Shown here in pieces: positions 54,651 to 64,000 of a stretch of 64,000 bases of DNA. A program made the translations under genes and the position numbers. Within the stretch, counting starts at the first letter, position 1. Every line of letters starts with the position of its first letter. The stretch lies in assembly GCF_000312045.1 (NCBI RefSeq), contig NZ_HE978634.1:2683875-2747874 (forward strand), written 5' to 3'. The DNA comes from Noviherbaspirillum massiliense JC206. Its GTDB lineage: Bacteria; Pseudomonadota; Gammaproteobacteria; Burkholderiales; Burkholderiaceae_D. The notes beneath the pieces are model-generated. The model made no database searches and was not told the origin of the DNA. It saw only the letters and a list, made by a program, of their open reading frames with translations.

Positions 54651-55229
54651 ATGTCCATTCGCCTCATTGTTGGCCTCGGCAATCCTGGCCTGGAATACGA
54701 ACAAACCCGCCATAACGCCGGCTTCTGGCTGGTCGACAACCTTGCCGGCCGCCCGTTGGCCCGGGAAGCACGCTACAACGCGCTGGCGGGAAAAATCACG
54801 ATCGCCGGACAGGAAGTATGGCTGCTCGAGCCGCAGACCTTCATGAACCGCTCCGGCCAGTCGGTGGGTGCCTTGGCGCGCTTTTACAAGATCGCCCCGG
54901 ACGAGATCCTGGTTGCGCACGATGAGCTGGACCTGCCGCCGGGCGTGGCCAAGATCAAGAAGGGCGGCTCTTCCGGCGGTCACAACGGCCTGAAGGACAT
55001 CACCGCTGCCCTTGGCACCCAGGATTACTGGCGGCTGCGCATCGGTATCGGACATCCGCGCTCGCTCAATCTCGCGCAGCCGGTCATTGACTTCGTGCTG
55101 CACCGTCCACGCAAGGAAGAGCAAGTCCTCATCAACGACGCCATCGAAAAGAGCCTGGATGTCATTCCGCTCCTGTGCGAAGGCAAGTTCGAAGCTGCGA
55201 TGATGCGGCTGCATTCCTCGAAACCGTGA
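54651..55229 (+). CDS. pth: Peptidyl-tRNA hydrolase
   Basis: Pth frees tRNA from peptidyl-tRNA that drops off the ribosome. The 192-residue product has [24 protein letters not shown] with the catalytic His near residue 23, [12 protein letters not shown], the Asp in [20 protein letters not shown], and GGHNGLKDI. The ATG at 54651 gives the family N-terminus; the frame is open to 54576. It stands between the rplY terminator and the patatin-like gene. Confidence 0.97.
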   Translation: MSIRLIVGLGNPGLEYEQTRHNAGFWLVDNLAGRPLAREARYNALAGKITIAGQEVWLLEPQTFMNRSGQSVGALARFYKIAPDEILVAHDELDLPPGVAKIKKGGSSGGHNGLKDITAALGTQDYWRLRIGIGHPRSLNLAQPVIDFVLHRPRKEEQVLINDAIEKSLDVIPLLCEGKFEAAMMRLHSSKP

Positions 55230-55344
55230 AAGCCGGCACACCCTGCGCCAGACGATGCCGCAAGACCCGCGCCGATTCTGCGGGCCGGCGCAAATGTGAA
55301 AGCGGCCTCCGCGGCCGATCACGCCTTAGACCGAGAACAAAAGC

Positions 55345-56439
55345 ATGACAGCATTATCCATACAGGCCGGACCGAAAGCGCTTGCGCATCTGCGCAGGCA
55401 CGGCTTGCGCGCACGGGATATCGCACTGATTCCCGCTGCGGCAGGCGGTCCGAAGGGCTTGATCTTCCAAGCGCTCGACCAATGGCTGTTCAGCAGCTGG
55501 CTGCCTTCCGCACCGCGCGAGCGCACCTTGATCGGCGCCTCGATAGGCGCATGGCGCATGGCTGCCGCCTGCCATGCGGACCCGGCGGCCGCCTTCCAGC
55601 GCCTGGGCGATCTGTATTGCGAACAGCGTTATCCGCACAAGCCCTCGCCACAGTTCGTATCGGCCGCTTGTGAAAAGATGCTGGCCGACCTGATCGGCGG
55701 TCATGAAGCCGAGATCGCCAATCATCCGCACAACCGGCTCCACATTCTCGCCGCGCTCGGCCGCAGGCTGCTGAAAGCGCCGCAAAAAAATGCCGCCGTG
55801 ATGTCAGGCTTCGGACTGGCCGTGCTCGGCAACCTGATGTCCCGCAGCCAGCTGTCGCATCATCTGGCACGGGTAGTGATTGGCGACCCGCGCGATCAGT
55901 CTGCCTGGCTGAAAACCCGATTCGATGCCTTTCCCACTGAATTTGCGCAGCTGTCCGCGGACAATCTCGCCCCTGCCCTGCTGGCTTCAGGGACGCTGCC
56001 TATGATCATGGAGCCGGTGCGCGCAATTCCCTCCGCGCCTTCTGGCACCTACTGGGATGGCGGTCTGATCGACTATCATCTGGCGCTGCCGTATTCGCGC
56101 GTGGTGGATGCCGCAGACGGCGGACTGGTGCTGTATCCGCATTTCAACGACCACATCGTTCCCGGCTGGTTCGACAAGCAACTGCCATGGCGTCGTGCAG
56201 CCAAGGGTAAGAATCGTGCTTGGCTGGACAATGTCATTCTCGTCTCCCCGTCGCGCAGCTTCTTGCAGAAACTGCCACGGAAAAAGCTGCCTGATCGCAA
56301 TGACTTCGTCGAATACGGCAGCGACAATGCCTCCCGCGTCCGCGACTGGAAAGCCGCCATGCGCGAGGGCGAGCGCCTGCGTGATGCGCTCGCCAGCTTC
56401 GTCGAAAAGCCGGATCTCGGCCTGGTGCAGCCGATCTGA
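55345..56439 (+). CDS. Patatin-like phospholipase family protein
   Basis: The 364-residue protein shows the patatin catalytic dyad: the oxyanion loop PAAAGGPKGLIF, the nucleophile Ser in GASIGAWR (GxSxG, about residue 68) and the Asp in YWDGGLIDYH (DGG motif, about residue 234). It lacks a signal peptide, so it acts in the cytoplasm or at the inner membrane face. Family members hydrolyse acyl ester bonds of lipids; the exact substrate is unknown. The gene sits between pth and ychF, which are usually adjacent, so it looks like an insertion into a conserved pair. Its base composition resembles its neighbours. Confidence 0.85.
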   Translation: MTALSIQAGPKALAHLRRHGLRARDIALIPAAAGGPKGLIFQALDQWLFSSWLPSAPRERTLIGASIGAWRMAAACHADPAAAFQRLGDLYCEQRYPHKPSPQFVSAACEKMLADLIGGHEAEIANHPHNRLHILAALGRRLLKAPQKNAAVMSGFGLAVLGNLMSRSQLSHHLARVVIGDPRDQSAWLKTRFDAFPTEFAQLSADNLAPALLASGTLPMIMEPVRAIPSAPSGTYWDGGLIDYHLALPYSRVVDAADGGLVLYPHFNDHIVPGWFDKQLPWRRAAKGKNRAWLDNVILVSPSRSFLQKLPRKKLPDRNDFVEYGSDNASRVRDWKAAMREGERLRDALASFVEKPDLGLVQPI

Positions 56440-56646
56440 GCGCAACCGAGGCCGGGCGCCCGCGGCCGGCCTTTGGAGCGGGAATACCGGGGGAGTTACA
56501 ATAGCCATCTTTTTCGCAGGGCGTCGCCAATCGCTGCCCCACCGGCGTTCCCGGCCCTGCGGCCTAACCTGAATCCCAGCTGATGGACTCGCCGGCGGCA
56601 TTGCCTATGAGCCTCCTCAGCGCCTTTTGAATGAGAAGGTTGTTCC

Positions 56647-57738
56647 ATGAGTCTCAAATGCGGCATCGTCGGCCTGCCCAATGTCGGCAAATCCACCCTG
56701 TTCAATGCACTGACCAAGGCGGGCATCGCTGCGGAAAACTATCCCTTCTGCACTATCGAGCCGAACGTCGGCATCGTGGAAGTGCCTGATCCGCGCCTGA
56801 AAGCTTTGTCTGACATCGTCAAACCCGAGCGCATCGTGCCGGCCACCGTCGAATTCGTCGACATCGCCGGGCTGGTGGCTGGCGCGTCGAAAGGCGAAGG
56901 CCTGGGCAACCAGTTCCTCGCCCACATCCGCGAGACTGATGCGATCGTCAACGTGGTGCGCTGCTTCGAAGATCCGAACGTGGTGCACGTGGCGGGCAAG
57001 GTCGATCCGCTGGCCGACATCGAAGTGATCCAGACCGAACTGGCGCTGGCCGACTTGGCGACCGTGGAAAAGACGGTGCAGCGCGAGAGCAAGAAAGCCA
57101 AAGCCGGTGACAAGGAAGCGATCAAGCTGGTCGCCGTGCTGGAACGCATCCTGCCGCAGCTTAACGAGGCCAAGCCGGTGCGCGCCATGGGTCTGGATGC
57201 GGAAGAGATGGCATTGATCAAGCCGCTGTGCCTGATTACCGCAAAGCCGGCGATGTATGTGGCCAACGTCGCCGAAAACGGCTTCACCAACAATCCGCTG
57301 CTCGACCAGCTGACGCAATACGCGCAGTCGCAGAATGCACCAATCGTCGCCATCTGTGCCGCGATTGAAGCCGAGATCGCCGACCTCGACGAGGAAGACA
57401 AGGGCGCCTTCCTGGCCGATATGGGCATGGAAGAACCGGGCCTCAACCGCCTGATCCGCGCCGGCTTCAAGCTGCTTGGCCTGCAGACCTACTTCACCGC
57501 CGGCGTGAAGGAAGTGCGCGCCTGGACTATCCATGTCGGCGACACTGCGCCCCAGGCGGCGGGCGTGATCCACACCGACTTCGAGCGCGGCTTCATCCGC
57601 GCGCAGACGATCGCGTATGAAGACTTCATCGCCTACAAGGGCGAACAGGGTGCGAAGGAAGCCGGCAAGATGCGCGCCGAAGGCAAGGAGTACATCGTCA
57701 AGGATGGCGATGTGCTGAATTTCCTGTTCAACGTCTAA
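56647..57738 (+). CDS. ychF: Ribosome-binding ATPase YchF (Obg family)
   Basis: YchF is an Obg-family P-loop protein that hydrolyses ATP rather than GTP and binds ribosomes; it dampens the oxidative stress response in E. coli. The 363-residue protein has G1 [14 protein letters not shown], the switch segment [13 protein letters not shown]3 [21 protein letters not shown], and a C-terminal TGS domain with FFTAG-type [14 protein letters not shown] and [10 protein letters not shown]. The length equals E. coli YchF (363). An AGAAGG ribosome site precedes the ATG. The gene ends at a strong terminator. Confidence 0.97.
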   Translation: MSLKCGIVGLPNVGKSTLFNALTKAGIAAENYPFCTIEPNVGIVEVPDPRLKALSDIVKPERIVPATVEFVDIAGLVAGASKGEGLGNQFLAHIRETDAIVNVVRCFEDPNVVHVAGKVDPLADIEVIQTELALADLATVEKTVQRESKKAKAGDKEAIKLVAVLERILPQLNEAKPVRAMGLDAEEMALIKPLCLITAKPAMYVANVAENGFTNNPLLDQLTQYAQSQNAPIVAICAAIEAEIADLDEEDKGAFLADMGMEEPGLNRLIRAGFKLLGLQTYFTAGVKEVRAWTIHVGDTAPQAAGVIHTDFERGFIRAQTIAYEDFIAYKGEQGAKEAGKMRAEGKEYIVKDGDVLNFLFNV

Positions 57739-57776
57739 GCCGAATATCGGATTCCGCCGGATTCCCGCGGACAAAG

Positions 57777-57812
57777 AAAACCCCGTAAAGCCTTGTGCTT
57801 ACGGGGTTTTTT
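57777..57812. terminator. Terminator between ychF and ggt, probably bidirectional
   Basis: AAAACCCCGTAA (57777-57788) and TTACGGGGTTTT (57799-57810) pair perfectly over 12 base pairs with a 10-base loop, and T residues follow on the plus strand. The A residues on the 5' side give a T-run for the minus strand as well. The genes on both sides converge, so one element can stop both. Confidence 0.93.
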
Positions 57813-57915
57813 AATGTGCTCTTGTCGCAAGTGAATCGGCCAAAAGGCAATCTTCTGCGCCTTCACGCATCAGACTGCCTTAAAGTTTCCGCTTTCTCGA
57901 ATCCCTAGCAGGCTC

Positions 57916-59751
57916 TCAGCCTCCCACCTCCCTGATGCCGATGACGGTTCCTTCTCGGCGCTGATCGGCGCCACCATATTGTTTCCCGTTCCTCAGGTCG
58001 ATCACCACGCCTTGTACCGAACCAATGGTGGACGTACATGCCGGTACGCCATTGGTCTGCGGAACCTGATGGCCCAGTGCGGCCACACCTTGCAGAGCCT
58101 CCGCTGAAAATCCTCTTTCGCAGCTGATGGTGCCGGCGGCACTGGTCACTGACCAGCGCGGCGCATCGATGGCCTGCTGGATCGACATATGGTGGTCGAT
58201 GAGATTGAGAGTGACGTTGAACACAGAGTTGATGATGGTGGCCCCGCCTGGAGAACCGTAGGCGGCAACAGGTTTGCCTTGGTAGAACAGCATGGTCGGC
58301 GCCATCGAGGAGCGCGGCCGCTTGTTCGGGGCGACGTCATTGGCTCCCGGGTTGCCAGTGGCGTCATTGCGCGTAGGCGTGAAATTGAAGTCGGTAAGCT
58401 CATTGTTGAGCAGGAAGCCATAGCCGGGTACCACAATGCCGGTGCCCCAGGTGTTTTCGATCGTCGTCGTGTACGACACCACGTTGCCTTCCTGATCAAC
58501 GACAGAGAAATGGGTGGTATGGACGCCTTTCTCTTCCTCAATGCCTGCGAGCCTGAGCGGTGCATCCGCGGCAGCGGAAGCGGTATCGCATGGGCGAGGG
58601 TCCCCTGCAGTAGCGCTTGCCAGCCTTTGTTCCGGATTGATCAGCAGCCGGCGTATGTTGAGATAGCAGGATGAGATCAGTCCCCGTTTTGGCACAGGCA
58701 CAAAATCCTCGTCACCCATCCAGACTGCGCGGTCGGCGAAAGCCAAACGCATGGCCTCCGTCATGACATGCAGGGTACGCGTGCTGCCAAAGCCAAAACC
58801 TTGAGACGTGTCACCGATCGGAAATTGCTCCAGCATTTTGAGCATCTGGATGATGGTCAGCCCGCCGGACGATGGCGGCGACATCGACTTGATCGTCACG
58901 CCGCGATATTCACCTTCCACCGGCACGCGCTCCGCGACATCGTACGCAGCCAGGTCCTGAAGGGTCATGCGACCGACACCTGCGGCCCCCAGGGTCGGAT
59001 TGCTACGCTTCTGCGCTTGGACGATGGCTTGCGCGATCTCGCCCTTGTAAAACACCTGGCTGCCTTGGCCGGCAATCAGGCGGAAGGTCTTGGCCAGATC
59101 GGGTTGACGCAGCAGATACCCTTCAGGCAACGGGCTGCCGTCAGGGAGCCGGAAGATGGCACGTGTTTCCGGCTGCAGCGAAGTGCGCTCATCTTTGATG
59201 TCCGCCGCCAGGAAGCGGTTGATGTGAAAGCCGCTGTCGGCCAGCGTGATGGCTGGCTGCAATGTTTCGGCCAGGGTTTTCGTGCCCCATCTGGCCAGCG
59301 CGGTTTCCACGCCCAGCAGAGTGCCGGGGACGCCGACCGCATGGCCGCTGGTGGACGCGGCATCAAAGCTCTGGTTGAGGAACATATCGGGAGTGGCAGC
59401 CGCCGGTGCCTTTTCCCGCGAGTCAATGATGAAGGTCTTATTCGACTTGGCGAGATGGATCATCATGAAGCCGCCGCCGCCGATGCCGGAAAATTGCGGC
59501 TCGACGACGTTGAGCGCAAACTGGATTGCCGCCGCAGCATCGATGGCATTGCCACCCTGCTCCAGCATACGGGCGCCAGCCTCGGCAGCCAGCGGATGGG
59601 AGACTGAGACGACGCCCTTGCGGTAGGCCTGCTCCTGTGCGGCAAGCGTATTGGGGAATGTCTGGACCTTATTCTCTGCGACGGCCAGGGAGGTGCTCAA
59701 GGCGACAGCAAGGGGAAGTACGCGCAATATGCGCAGCAATGACTTGCTCAT
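57916..59751 (-). CDS. ggt: Gamma-glutamyltransferase
   Basis: GGT cleaves or transfers the gamma-glutamyl group of glutathione in the periplasm. The 611-residue precursor has a signal peptide (SKSLLRILRVLPLAVALSTSLAVA). The large-subunit part includes VSVSHPLAAEAGARMLEQGGNAIDAA and GGGGFMMIH. The autoprocessing site is in GVHTTHFSVVDQEGN, where the second Thr becomes the nucleophile of the small subunit. The small subunit carries NEL and PRSSMAPTMLFYQG. ATG 59751 follows AAAGGATTT and gives a clean signal peptide; the longer frame to 59934 does not. It is transcribed divergently from the MOSC gene. Confidence 0.96.
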   Translation of the reverse strand: MSKSLLRILRVLPLAVALSTSLAVAENKVQTFPNTLAAQEQAYRKGVVSVSHPLAAEAGARMLEQGGNAIDAAAAIQFALNVVEPQFSGIGGGGFMMIHLAKSNKTFIIDSREKAPAAATPDMFLNQSFDAASTSGHAVGVPGTLLGVETALARWGTKTLAETLQPAITLADSGFHINRFLAADIKDERTSLQPETRAIFRLPDGSPLPEGYLLRQPDLAKTFRLIAGQGSQVFYKGEIAQAIVQAQKRSNPTLGAAGVGRMTLQDLAAYDVAERVPVEGEYRGVTIKSMSPPSSGGLTIIQMLKMLEQFPIGDTSQGFGFGSTRTLHVMTEAMRLAFADRAVWMGDEDFVPVPKRGLISSCYLNIRRLLINPEQRLASATAGDPRPCDTASAAADAPLRLAGIEEEKGVHTTHFSVVDQEGNVVSYTTTIENTWGTGIVVPGYGFLLNNELTDFNFTPTRNDATGNPGANDVAPNKRPRSSMAPTMLFYQGKPVAAYGSPGGATIINSVFNVTLNLIDHHMSIQQAIDAPRWSVTSAAGTISCERGFSAEALQGVAALGHQVPQTNGVPACTSTIGSVQGVVIDLRNGKQYGGADQRREGTVIGIREVGG

Positions 59752-60168
59752 GTAAATCCTTTCTTGTTCATGGGAATAAAGGCCTTGCCAAGCAAAGTGT
59801 GAACTTGCTGCCGCACACCTTTTGCCCGCAACTGCTACCGCCTGTGAACGTGCAGTAGTGACTGGAAGTGTAGTAAGCCATCGCTGCTTTGCCAGCGCAT
59901 TGCTCATCCGCTTGACCGCGATCAAGTATTGCAATGGCCAACCCTGATCTTACAAAAGCGAAAGCGCAACATCGAACCTGCATCGACAACTGCAAGCAGC
60001 ATGCGCTGCATGTTCTTCATGAAGGCTCATTCGTGCGACGCGGGTATGTACGCAGGAACGCTTTACGCAAGCTCGTTGAGAAACGGCTTGCAACCGAGCA
60101 CGGCTGAGAATAGGCAATCCGATATTGGCCGTTTACAATCCAGCATTTGCGGAAACACATACACGAAC
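59752..60168. other. Divergent promoter region between ggt and the MOSC gene
   Basis: This 417-base gap carries the upstream regions of two divergent genes. TACAAT (60134-60139) is a plausible -10 for the MOSC gene, 29 bases before its ATG, but the -35 is weak. No convincing ggt promoter, repeat, RNA gene or small protein was identified. Confidence 0.4.
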
Positions 60169-61023
60169 ATGCCTATCCTCACCGAACTCAACCTCTACCC
60201 CATCAAGTCCTGTGGCGGCATCGCGCTGCGCGAAGCGACGCTGACCGCGGCTGGCCTGATGAGCGAGCATGTGTATGACCGTGAATGGATGGTGGTCGAT
60301 GCGCATGGCGAATTCCTGACACAGCGCAGCTGTCCGCGCATGACGCTGGTCACGCCGCGGATCAAGGCCGATACGCTGGAACTGCGCGCGCCGGGCATGA
60401 TGCGACTGGAGATTCCTCTCGACCTGCCGGACCCGGATGAAGCGCCGACGCTGGAGGTGAGGGTGTGGGGCGATACGGTGAAGGCTTACGACTGCGACGA
60501 CACCACCGCCGCGTGGTTTTCCAATGTGCTCGGTCAGCCCTGCCGGCTGGTGCGCTTTCATCCGCATGCCAGCCGCCATGCAAGCAGGAAGTGGACTGGC
60601 GGGGTGGAAGCACCCACCCTGTTTGCCGATGGCTATCCGATGCTGGTCATTTCCGAAGCGTCACTGGAAGACCTGAACGGCAAATTGCGGGCGCAGAAAC
60701 GCGAAGCGCTGAGCATGAACCGCTTCCGGCCGAATATCGTCATCAGTGGCGTCGAGGCATACGAAGAGGATTATGCGGACCGCCTCACCATCGGCAGCGC
60801 GGCACTCAAGCCAGTGAAGCCCTGCGCGCGCTGCAACGTTCCTTCGGTGGATCAGGCAACCGGCGTCATCGGCCCGGATCCGCTCGACATATTGCAAACC
60901 TATCGCGCCAACCCGAAGGTCGACGGCGGCATCACGTTCGGCATGAATGCAATCCTGCTGGAGGGAGAGGGTCAGGTGGTGCGTGTGGGGCAGGAAGTCG
61001 ACGTTAGCCTTGCGTTCGCCTGA
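60169..61023 (+). CDS. MOSC-domain molybdenum cofactor-binding protein (YcbX/mARC-like)
   Basis: The 284-residue protein has the MOSC N-terminal beta-barrel (LTELNLYPIKSCGGIALREATL) followed by a MOSC domain (NRFRPNIVISGVEAYEEDY and KPCARCNVPSVDQATG). The Cys in RCNVPSVD corresponds to the molybdenum ligand of YcbX and mARC, which reduce N-hydroxylated compounds. E. coli YcbX has a C-terminal 2Fe-2S domain that is absent here, so electrons must come from a separate protein. The nearby ferredoxin gene (61120-61377) is a candidate partner but convergent. The ATG at 60169 gives the family N-terminus. Confidence 0.9.
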   Translation: MPILTELNLYPIKSCGGIALREATLTAAGLMSEHVYDREWMVVDAHGEFLTQRSCPRMTLVTPRIKADTLELRAPGMMRLEIPLDLPDPDEAPTLEVRVWGDTVKAYDCDDTTAAWFSNVLGQPCRLVRFHPHASRHASRKWTGGVEAPTLFADGYPMLVISEASLEDLNGKLRAQKREALSMNRFRPNIVISGVEAYEEDYADRLTIGSAALKPVKPCARCNVPSVDQATGVIGPDPLDILQTYRANPKVDGGITFGMNAILLEGEGQVVRVGQEVDVSLAFA

Positions 61024-61119
61024 ATGAAGTCTTCCACAGCCCTTGCCCCAAGTGGCACGCCCCGGATTTCGTAGCCGCGCCTTCCGCGCGCAGGCCAGCA
61101 TTGCGGGCCGTGAATCGCT

Positions 61120-61392
<273 letters not shown>

Positions 61393-61404
61393 TTAAGACA
61401 GCCC

Positions 61405-61893
61405 TTATTGACCCATTTTCCTGATCTTTTCCTTCAACCATTTTTCCACTGAAGGGAAAACGAATTTCGATACATCACCGCCGAGGATGGCGATTTCGCG
61501 CACGATGGTGCCGGAGATGAACTGATATTGATCGGAGGGGGTCAGGAACAGGGTTTCCACATCGGGCAAGAGATAGCGATTCATGCCGGCCATCTGGAAC
61601 TCGTACTCGAAGTCGGACACGGCACGCAGGCCGCGCACGATGACGCGCGCGTCGTTGGCGCGAACGAAGTCCTTCAGCAGGCCGGAGAAGCTCTCGACCT
61701 GTACGTTCGGATAATGACCGAGCACTTCATTGGCAATCGACAGGCGCTCGTCCAGCGTGAAGAAAGGCTTCTTGCTCTTGCTGTCGGCGACGCCGACGAT
61801 CAGCTTGTCGAACAGGCCCGAAGCGCGGCGCACCAAATCTTCATGTCCGCGGGTGAGCGGATCAAAGGTTCCTGGATAAACGGCTGTGACCAT
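61405..61893 (-). CDS. coaD: Pantetheine-phosphate adenylyltransferase
   Basis: CoaD transfers AMP from ATP to 4'-phosphopantetheine, the fourth step of CoA synthesis. The 162-residue protein has the nucleotidyltransferase motif [16 protein letters not shown] (HxGH variant), the [20 protein letters not shown] helix and the [22 protein letters not shown] end. The length equals E. coli CoaD (159). It lies 29 bases downstream of rsmD, the usual pairing. CoA supply links it loosely with the beta-oxidation genes of this window, but there is no shared regulation visible. Confidence 0.97.
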   Translation of the reverse strand: MVTAVYPGTFDPLTRGHEDLVRRASGLFDKLIVGVADSKSKKPFFTLDERLSIANEVLGHYPNVQVESFSGLLKDFVRANDARVIVRGLRAVSDFEYEFQMAGMNRYLLPDVETLFLTPSDQYQFISGTIVREIAILGGDVSKFVFPSVEKWLKEKIRKMGQ

Positions 61894-61922
61894 CGCGTTT
61901 CCCTAAACGAAAAGAAGGCACA

Positions 61923-62582
61923 TTATGCCTGAATTTCAGGCACCGCTTTGCGGCGCAGCAAGTGATAAAACACCATCCCCGCCTTATTCGCGCGCACGCT
62001 CTCCCATGGTCTGAGCCAGTCGGGGCCGTTTTCCTCGTCCAGCGACTGCTCCGCTTCGGCATACACCAGGCCTCCCACTTCGAGCAGGCGCTCGCACAAA
62101 GGAAGCATCTTCGCAAGCCAGCCGTGGTGATAAGGCGGATCAAGGAAGATCACATCAAAGCGCGCGTGCTCCCCATCGCGGCGCTCGACCAAACTGTGCG
62201 CAATGCGCCCAGCATCGCCTTGCAATATCGTCACCTGCTCCGCATTCAGTTTAGCCTTGCTCGCCTCCATCCGCTTCACGGCAGGCAAATAATTTTCGAC
62301 CATGAGTACGCTCGCAGCTCCGCGGCTTGCCGCTTCGAAACCGAAGGCGCCGGTTCCGGCAAACAGGTCGAGGCAGCGGACATTGTCCCAGCTGCCCTCA
62401 AGCAAATGATTCAACCAGTTGAACACGGTCTCTCGGACGCGGTCCGGCGTAGGCCGCAAACCTTCCGCGTCCAGCACTGGCAAGGGCGTGCGCTTCCACT
62501 GCCCGCCGATGATGCGCACCTGTTGCGCCGGCCCGCCGCCATGTTGCGGCATCGCCCTGCCCCGCTTTTGCTGCTTTTGCAT
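61923..62582 (-). CDS. rsmD: 16S rRNA (guanine(966)-N(2))-methyltransferase RsmD
   Basis: RsmD methylates N2 of G966 in 16S rRNA on the assembled 30S subunit. The 219-residue protein has RIIGGQWKRTPLPV, RPTPDRVRETVFNWL, the SAM loop CLDLFAGTGAFGFEAASRGA and the catalytic DPPY in VIFLDPPYHHGW. The ATG at 62582 or the ATG at 62552 could start translation; both have weak ribosome sites, and the second gives a length closer to homologues. The gene begins four bases after the M16 peptidase gene ends. Confidence 0.95.
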   Translation of the reverse strand: MQKQQKRGRAMPQHGGGPAQQVRIIGGQWKRTPLPVLDAEGLRPTPDRVRETVFNWLNHLLEGSWDNVRCLDLFAGTGAFGFEAASRGAASVLMVENYLPAVKRMEASKAKLNAEQVTILQGDAGRIAHSLVERRDGEHARFDVIFLDPPYHHGWLAKMLPLCERLLEVGGLVYAEAEQSLDEENGPDWLRPWESVRANKAGMVFYHLLRRKAVPEIQA

Positions 62583-62585
62583 GTG

Positions 62586-63905
62586 CTATTGCTCCGGCCC
62601 GACCACGACCGTGGTCAGGCGGTCCAGCGAGACTTTCCGGCTGAAGGCACTCCGGATGTCGGCGAGCGTGACCTTGGCGACATTGGCGGTCCAGGTGTCG
62701 AGGTAGTCGAGCGGCAGGTTGTAAAAGCCAATGGCGGCGACGTTGTCGAGAATCTTGCGGTTGTTATCGATGCGCAAGGCAAAGCCGCCGATCAGGTTGT
62801 CCTTGGCCGCCTTCAATTCCTCCTGCGTCGGCCCGTCGCGCAGGAAAGTGGCGAGCGTATCCTGCACCACCTTGAGCGCCTGCTCGGTCTGCTCCTTCTT
62901 GGTCTGCAAGCCGATCTGGAATGGCCCCTGCTGCGCCAGCGGATTGAAATAGCTGTAGGCGCTGTAGGACAGGCCGCGCTTCTCGCGCACTTCGTAGGTC
63001 AGGCGTGACACGAAGCCGCCGCCGCCAAGCACATAGTTGCCGACGATGAGAGGAAAATAATCCTTGTCGCCGCGGGCGACAGCCGGCTCGCCGATCAGCA
63101 CATGGGCCTGAGAAGCGGGGTGCAGGATGTATTCCTTCTTGGCCTGAAGTACCGGCACCGAAGGCAGGGGCGGCAGCGGCTCACCCTGCGGCAGGCGCAC
63201 GGTGAGCTGCCGCGCCATGGCATCCGCATCGGCGCGGCTGATGTCGCCGATGATCGCGATGATGGCGCGATTGGCCACGTAGTAGGTGCGATGGAAATTG
63301 ATCAGGTCTTCCCGGGTAATTGCTTCAACCGAAGACGCGGTTGCCTGGCTTGCATAGGGATGCATGCCGTAGAGCAGGCGCCAGAAGGCCTTGTCGGCAA
63401 TTGTTTCCGGCTTGGTGTCATCTTCCTTGATGGAAGCGATGGTGCGCGCCTTGTCGCGTGCCAGCAGCTCATCAGGAAAACCCGGCTGGGCCAGGATGCG
63501 TGCCACCAGCATGACGGCCTTGTCGCGCTCGGCCGGGCTCGACAAGGTACGCAATGTAGCGCCAGCCCTGTCCAGCCCCGCACCGCCACCGCGCTGGGCC
63601 GCGGTATCGGCCAGCGCATCGGAGATCTGCGCCTCGGTCAGTGCCGGTTCGGAAACCGGCGTCTCGGACGCGTGCACGCCGCGTGCCAGCATGGCATTGG
63701 TCAGTGCGGCAGTGCCGGCCTTTCCTTCGGGATCGCGGCGCGCGCCGGCATCGAATTCGATGCTCGCATCCACGATAGGGATTGAATGATTTTCCACGAA
63801 CAAGACGCGGGCACCGTTGTCCAACGTCCATGACTGGATCTTCAAAGTGGCATGCGCGACAGGCGCGCAAACTATCGCAAAAGCCAGAACGAGATATCGG
63901 ATCAT
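62586..63905 (-). CDS. M16 family peptidase subunit lacking the zinc site
   Basis: The 439-residue protein has a signal peptide (RYLVLAFAIVCAPVAHA) and two M16 domains, including SFHRTYY-like NFHRTYYVANRAIIAIIGDI and the C-terminal YEVREKRGLSYSAYSYF that is typical of the partner subunit. The catalytic HxxEH is absent; the equivalent position reads TAALTNAMLARG (about residues 65-76). It is therefore the non-catalytic half of a heterodimeric periplasmic M16 protease. The catalytic half is most likely the upstream gene, of which only the end is in the window. The stop is just before rsmD. Confidence 0.92.
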   Translation of the reverse strand: MIRYLVLAFAIVCAPVAHATLKIQSWTLDNGARVLFVENHSIPIVDASIEFDAGARRDPEGKAGTAALTNAMLARGVHASETPVSEPALTEAQISDALADTAAQRGGGAGLDRAGATLRTLSSPAERDKAVMLVARILAQPGFPDELLARDKARTIASIKEDDTKPETIADKAFWRLLYGMHPYASQATASSVEAITREDLINFHRTYYVANRAIIAIIGDISRADADAMARQLTVRLPQGEPLPPLPSVPVLQAKKEYILHPASQAHVLIGEPAVARGDKDYFPLIVGNYVLGGGGFVSRLTYEVREKRGLSYSAYSYFNPLAQQGPFQIGLQTKKEQTEQALKVVQDTLATFLRDGPTQEELKAAKDNLIGGFALRIDNNRKILDNVAAIGFYNLPLDYLDTWTANVAKVTLADIRSAFSRKVSLDRLTTVVVGPEQ

Positions 63906-63951
63906 GATGGTTTTGTGCGTTCTCTATGTCTGAGCGGGCAAGCCGGGAGCA

Positions 63952-64000
63952 TCAATGACGCAGTCCCGGCGGCTCCGGTTTTTTCTCGGTGAGCGGCAAG
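63952..64000 (-). CDS. C-terminal end of an upstream gene, probably the catalytic M16 peptidase subunit
   Basis: The last 49 bases encode a frame that reads LPLTEKKPEPPGLRH and then TGA (63954-63952). The gene runs off the window. Because the next gene encodes a zinc-less M16 subunit 46 bases downstream, a catalytic M16 protease is the most likely identity, since the two usually occur in tandem. The visible residues themselves carry no diagnostic motif. Confidence 0.5.
   Translation of the reverse strand, partial: LPLTEKKPEPPGLRH

Overview
The window reads as a contiguous piece of a Burkholderiales (Betaproteobacteria) chromosome, most like Oxalobacteraceae such as Herbaspirillum, Noviherbaspirillum or Herminiimonas. 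This rests on gene content and order: mraZ-rsmH-ftsL-ftsI-murE, ptsN-hprK-rapZ, fmdB-DUF502-aspS-nudB, the ubiE/ubiJ/ubiB block, a DUF3683 oxidoreductase of more than 1,300 residues, and long-form QueF. The DNA is GC-rich and avoids TTA, CTA and TCA codons. No insertion sequence, prophage, integrase or CRISPR array was seen. Almost everything looks like core chromosome, and both ends cut through genes.

Layout. 1-3843 (minus): head of the division and cell-wall (dcw) cluster with overlapping genes. It is driven by a sigma70 promoter overlapped by four MraZ-type boxes with exact 10-bp spacing (3921-3982). 4716-5068 (minus): RNase P RNA, followed by a lone ThDP-dependent enzyme (plus). 6912-14600 (minus): a BamE-like lipoprotein, then a fatty-acid beta-oxidation cluster (enoyl-CoA isomerase-like protein, thiolase, dehydrogenase/hydratase fusion, acyl-CoA dehydrogenase) led by a TetR regulator with a candidate operator. 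14766-19160 (minus): Hsp15, a three-gene cluster of two ferritin-like proteins and a flavin split-barrel protein preceded by an ECF-type promoter candidate, and a DMT exporter. 19256-24785 (minus): clsB, an EEP phosphodiesterase, nudB, aspS, DUF502 and an FmdB zinc ribbon. 25012-26475: a sodium/solute symporter.

26714-36888 (minus): a frameshifted TPMT-like methyltransferase, ubiB, ubiJ, a Tim44-like protein, ubiE, DUF971, a HIT protein, the DUF3683 oxidoreductase and a YqaA/DedA-like protein. 37030-44884 (plus): ilvA, a queuosine-precursor transporter and queF, then ptsN-hprK-rapZ, a Lon N-domain protein and a diguanylate cyclase. 44952-48969 (minus): mutM, a dynamin-like GTPase and mutY, so both 8-oxoguanine glycosylases flank a membrane-remodelling-type GTPase. 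49143-57738 (plus): TPR lipoprotein-lolB-ispE, tRNA-Gln, prs, rplY, pth, a patatin-like protein and ychF. 57916-64000: ggt (minus), a MOSC protein (plus), then ferredoxin, coaD, rsmD and two M16 peptidase subunits (minus, the last one cut).

Working together: the ubi block supplies ubiquinone, which accepts electrons from beta-oxidation and probably from the large FAD/Fe-S oxidoreductase. PtsN, HprK and RapZ form a carbon/nitrogen signalling set. The TPR-lolB-ispE-tRNA-prs-rplY-pth-ychF run joins envelope, isoprenoid, nucleotide and translation functions. The least described parts are the double-ferritin cluster (15363-18067) and the mutM-dynamin-mutY unit. All functions were inferred by reading; no database search was run.
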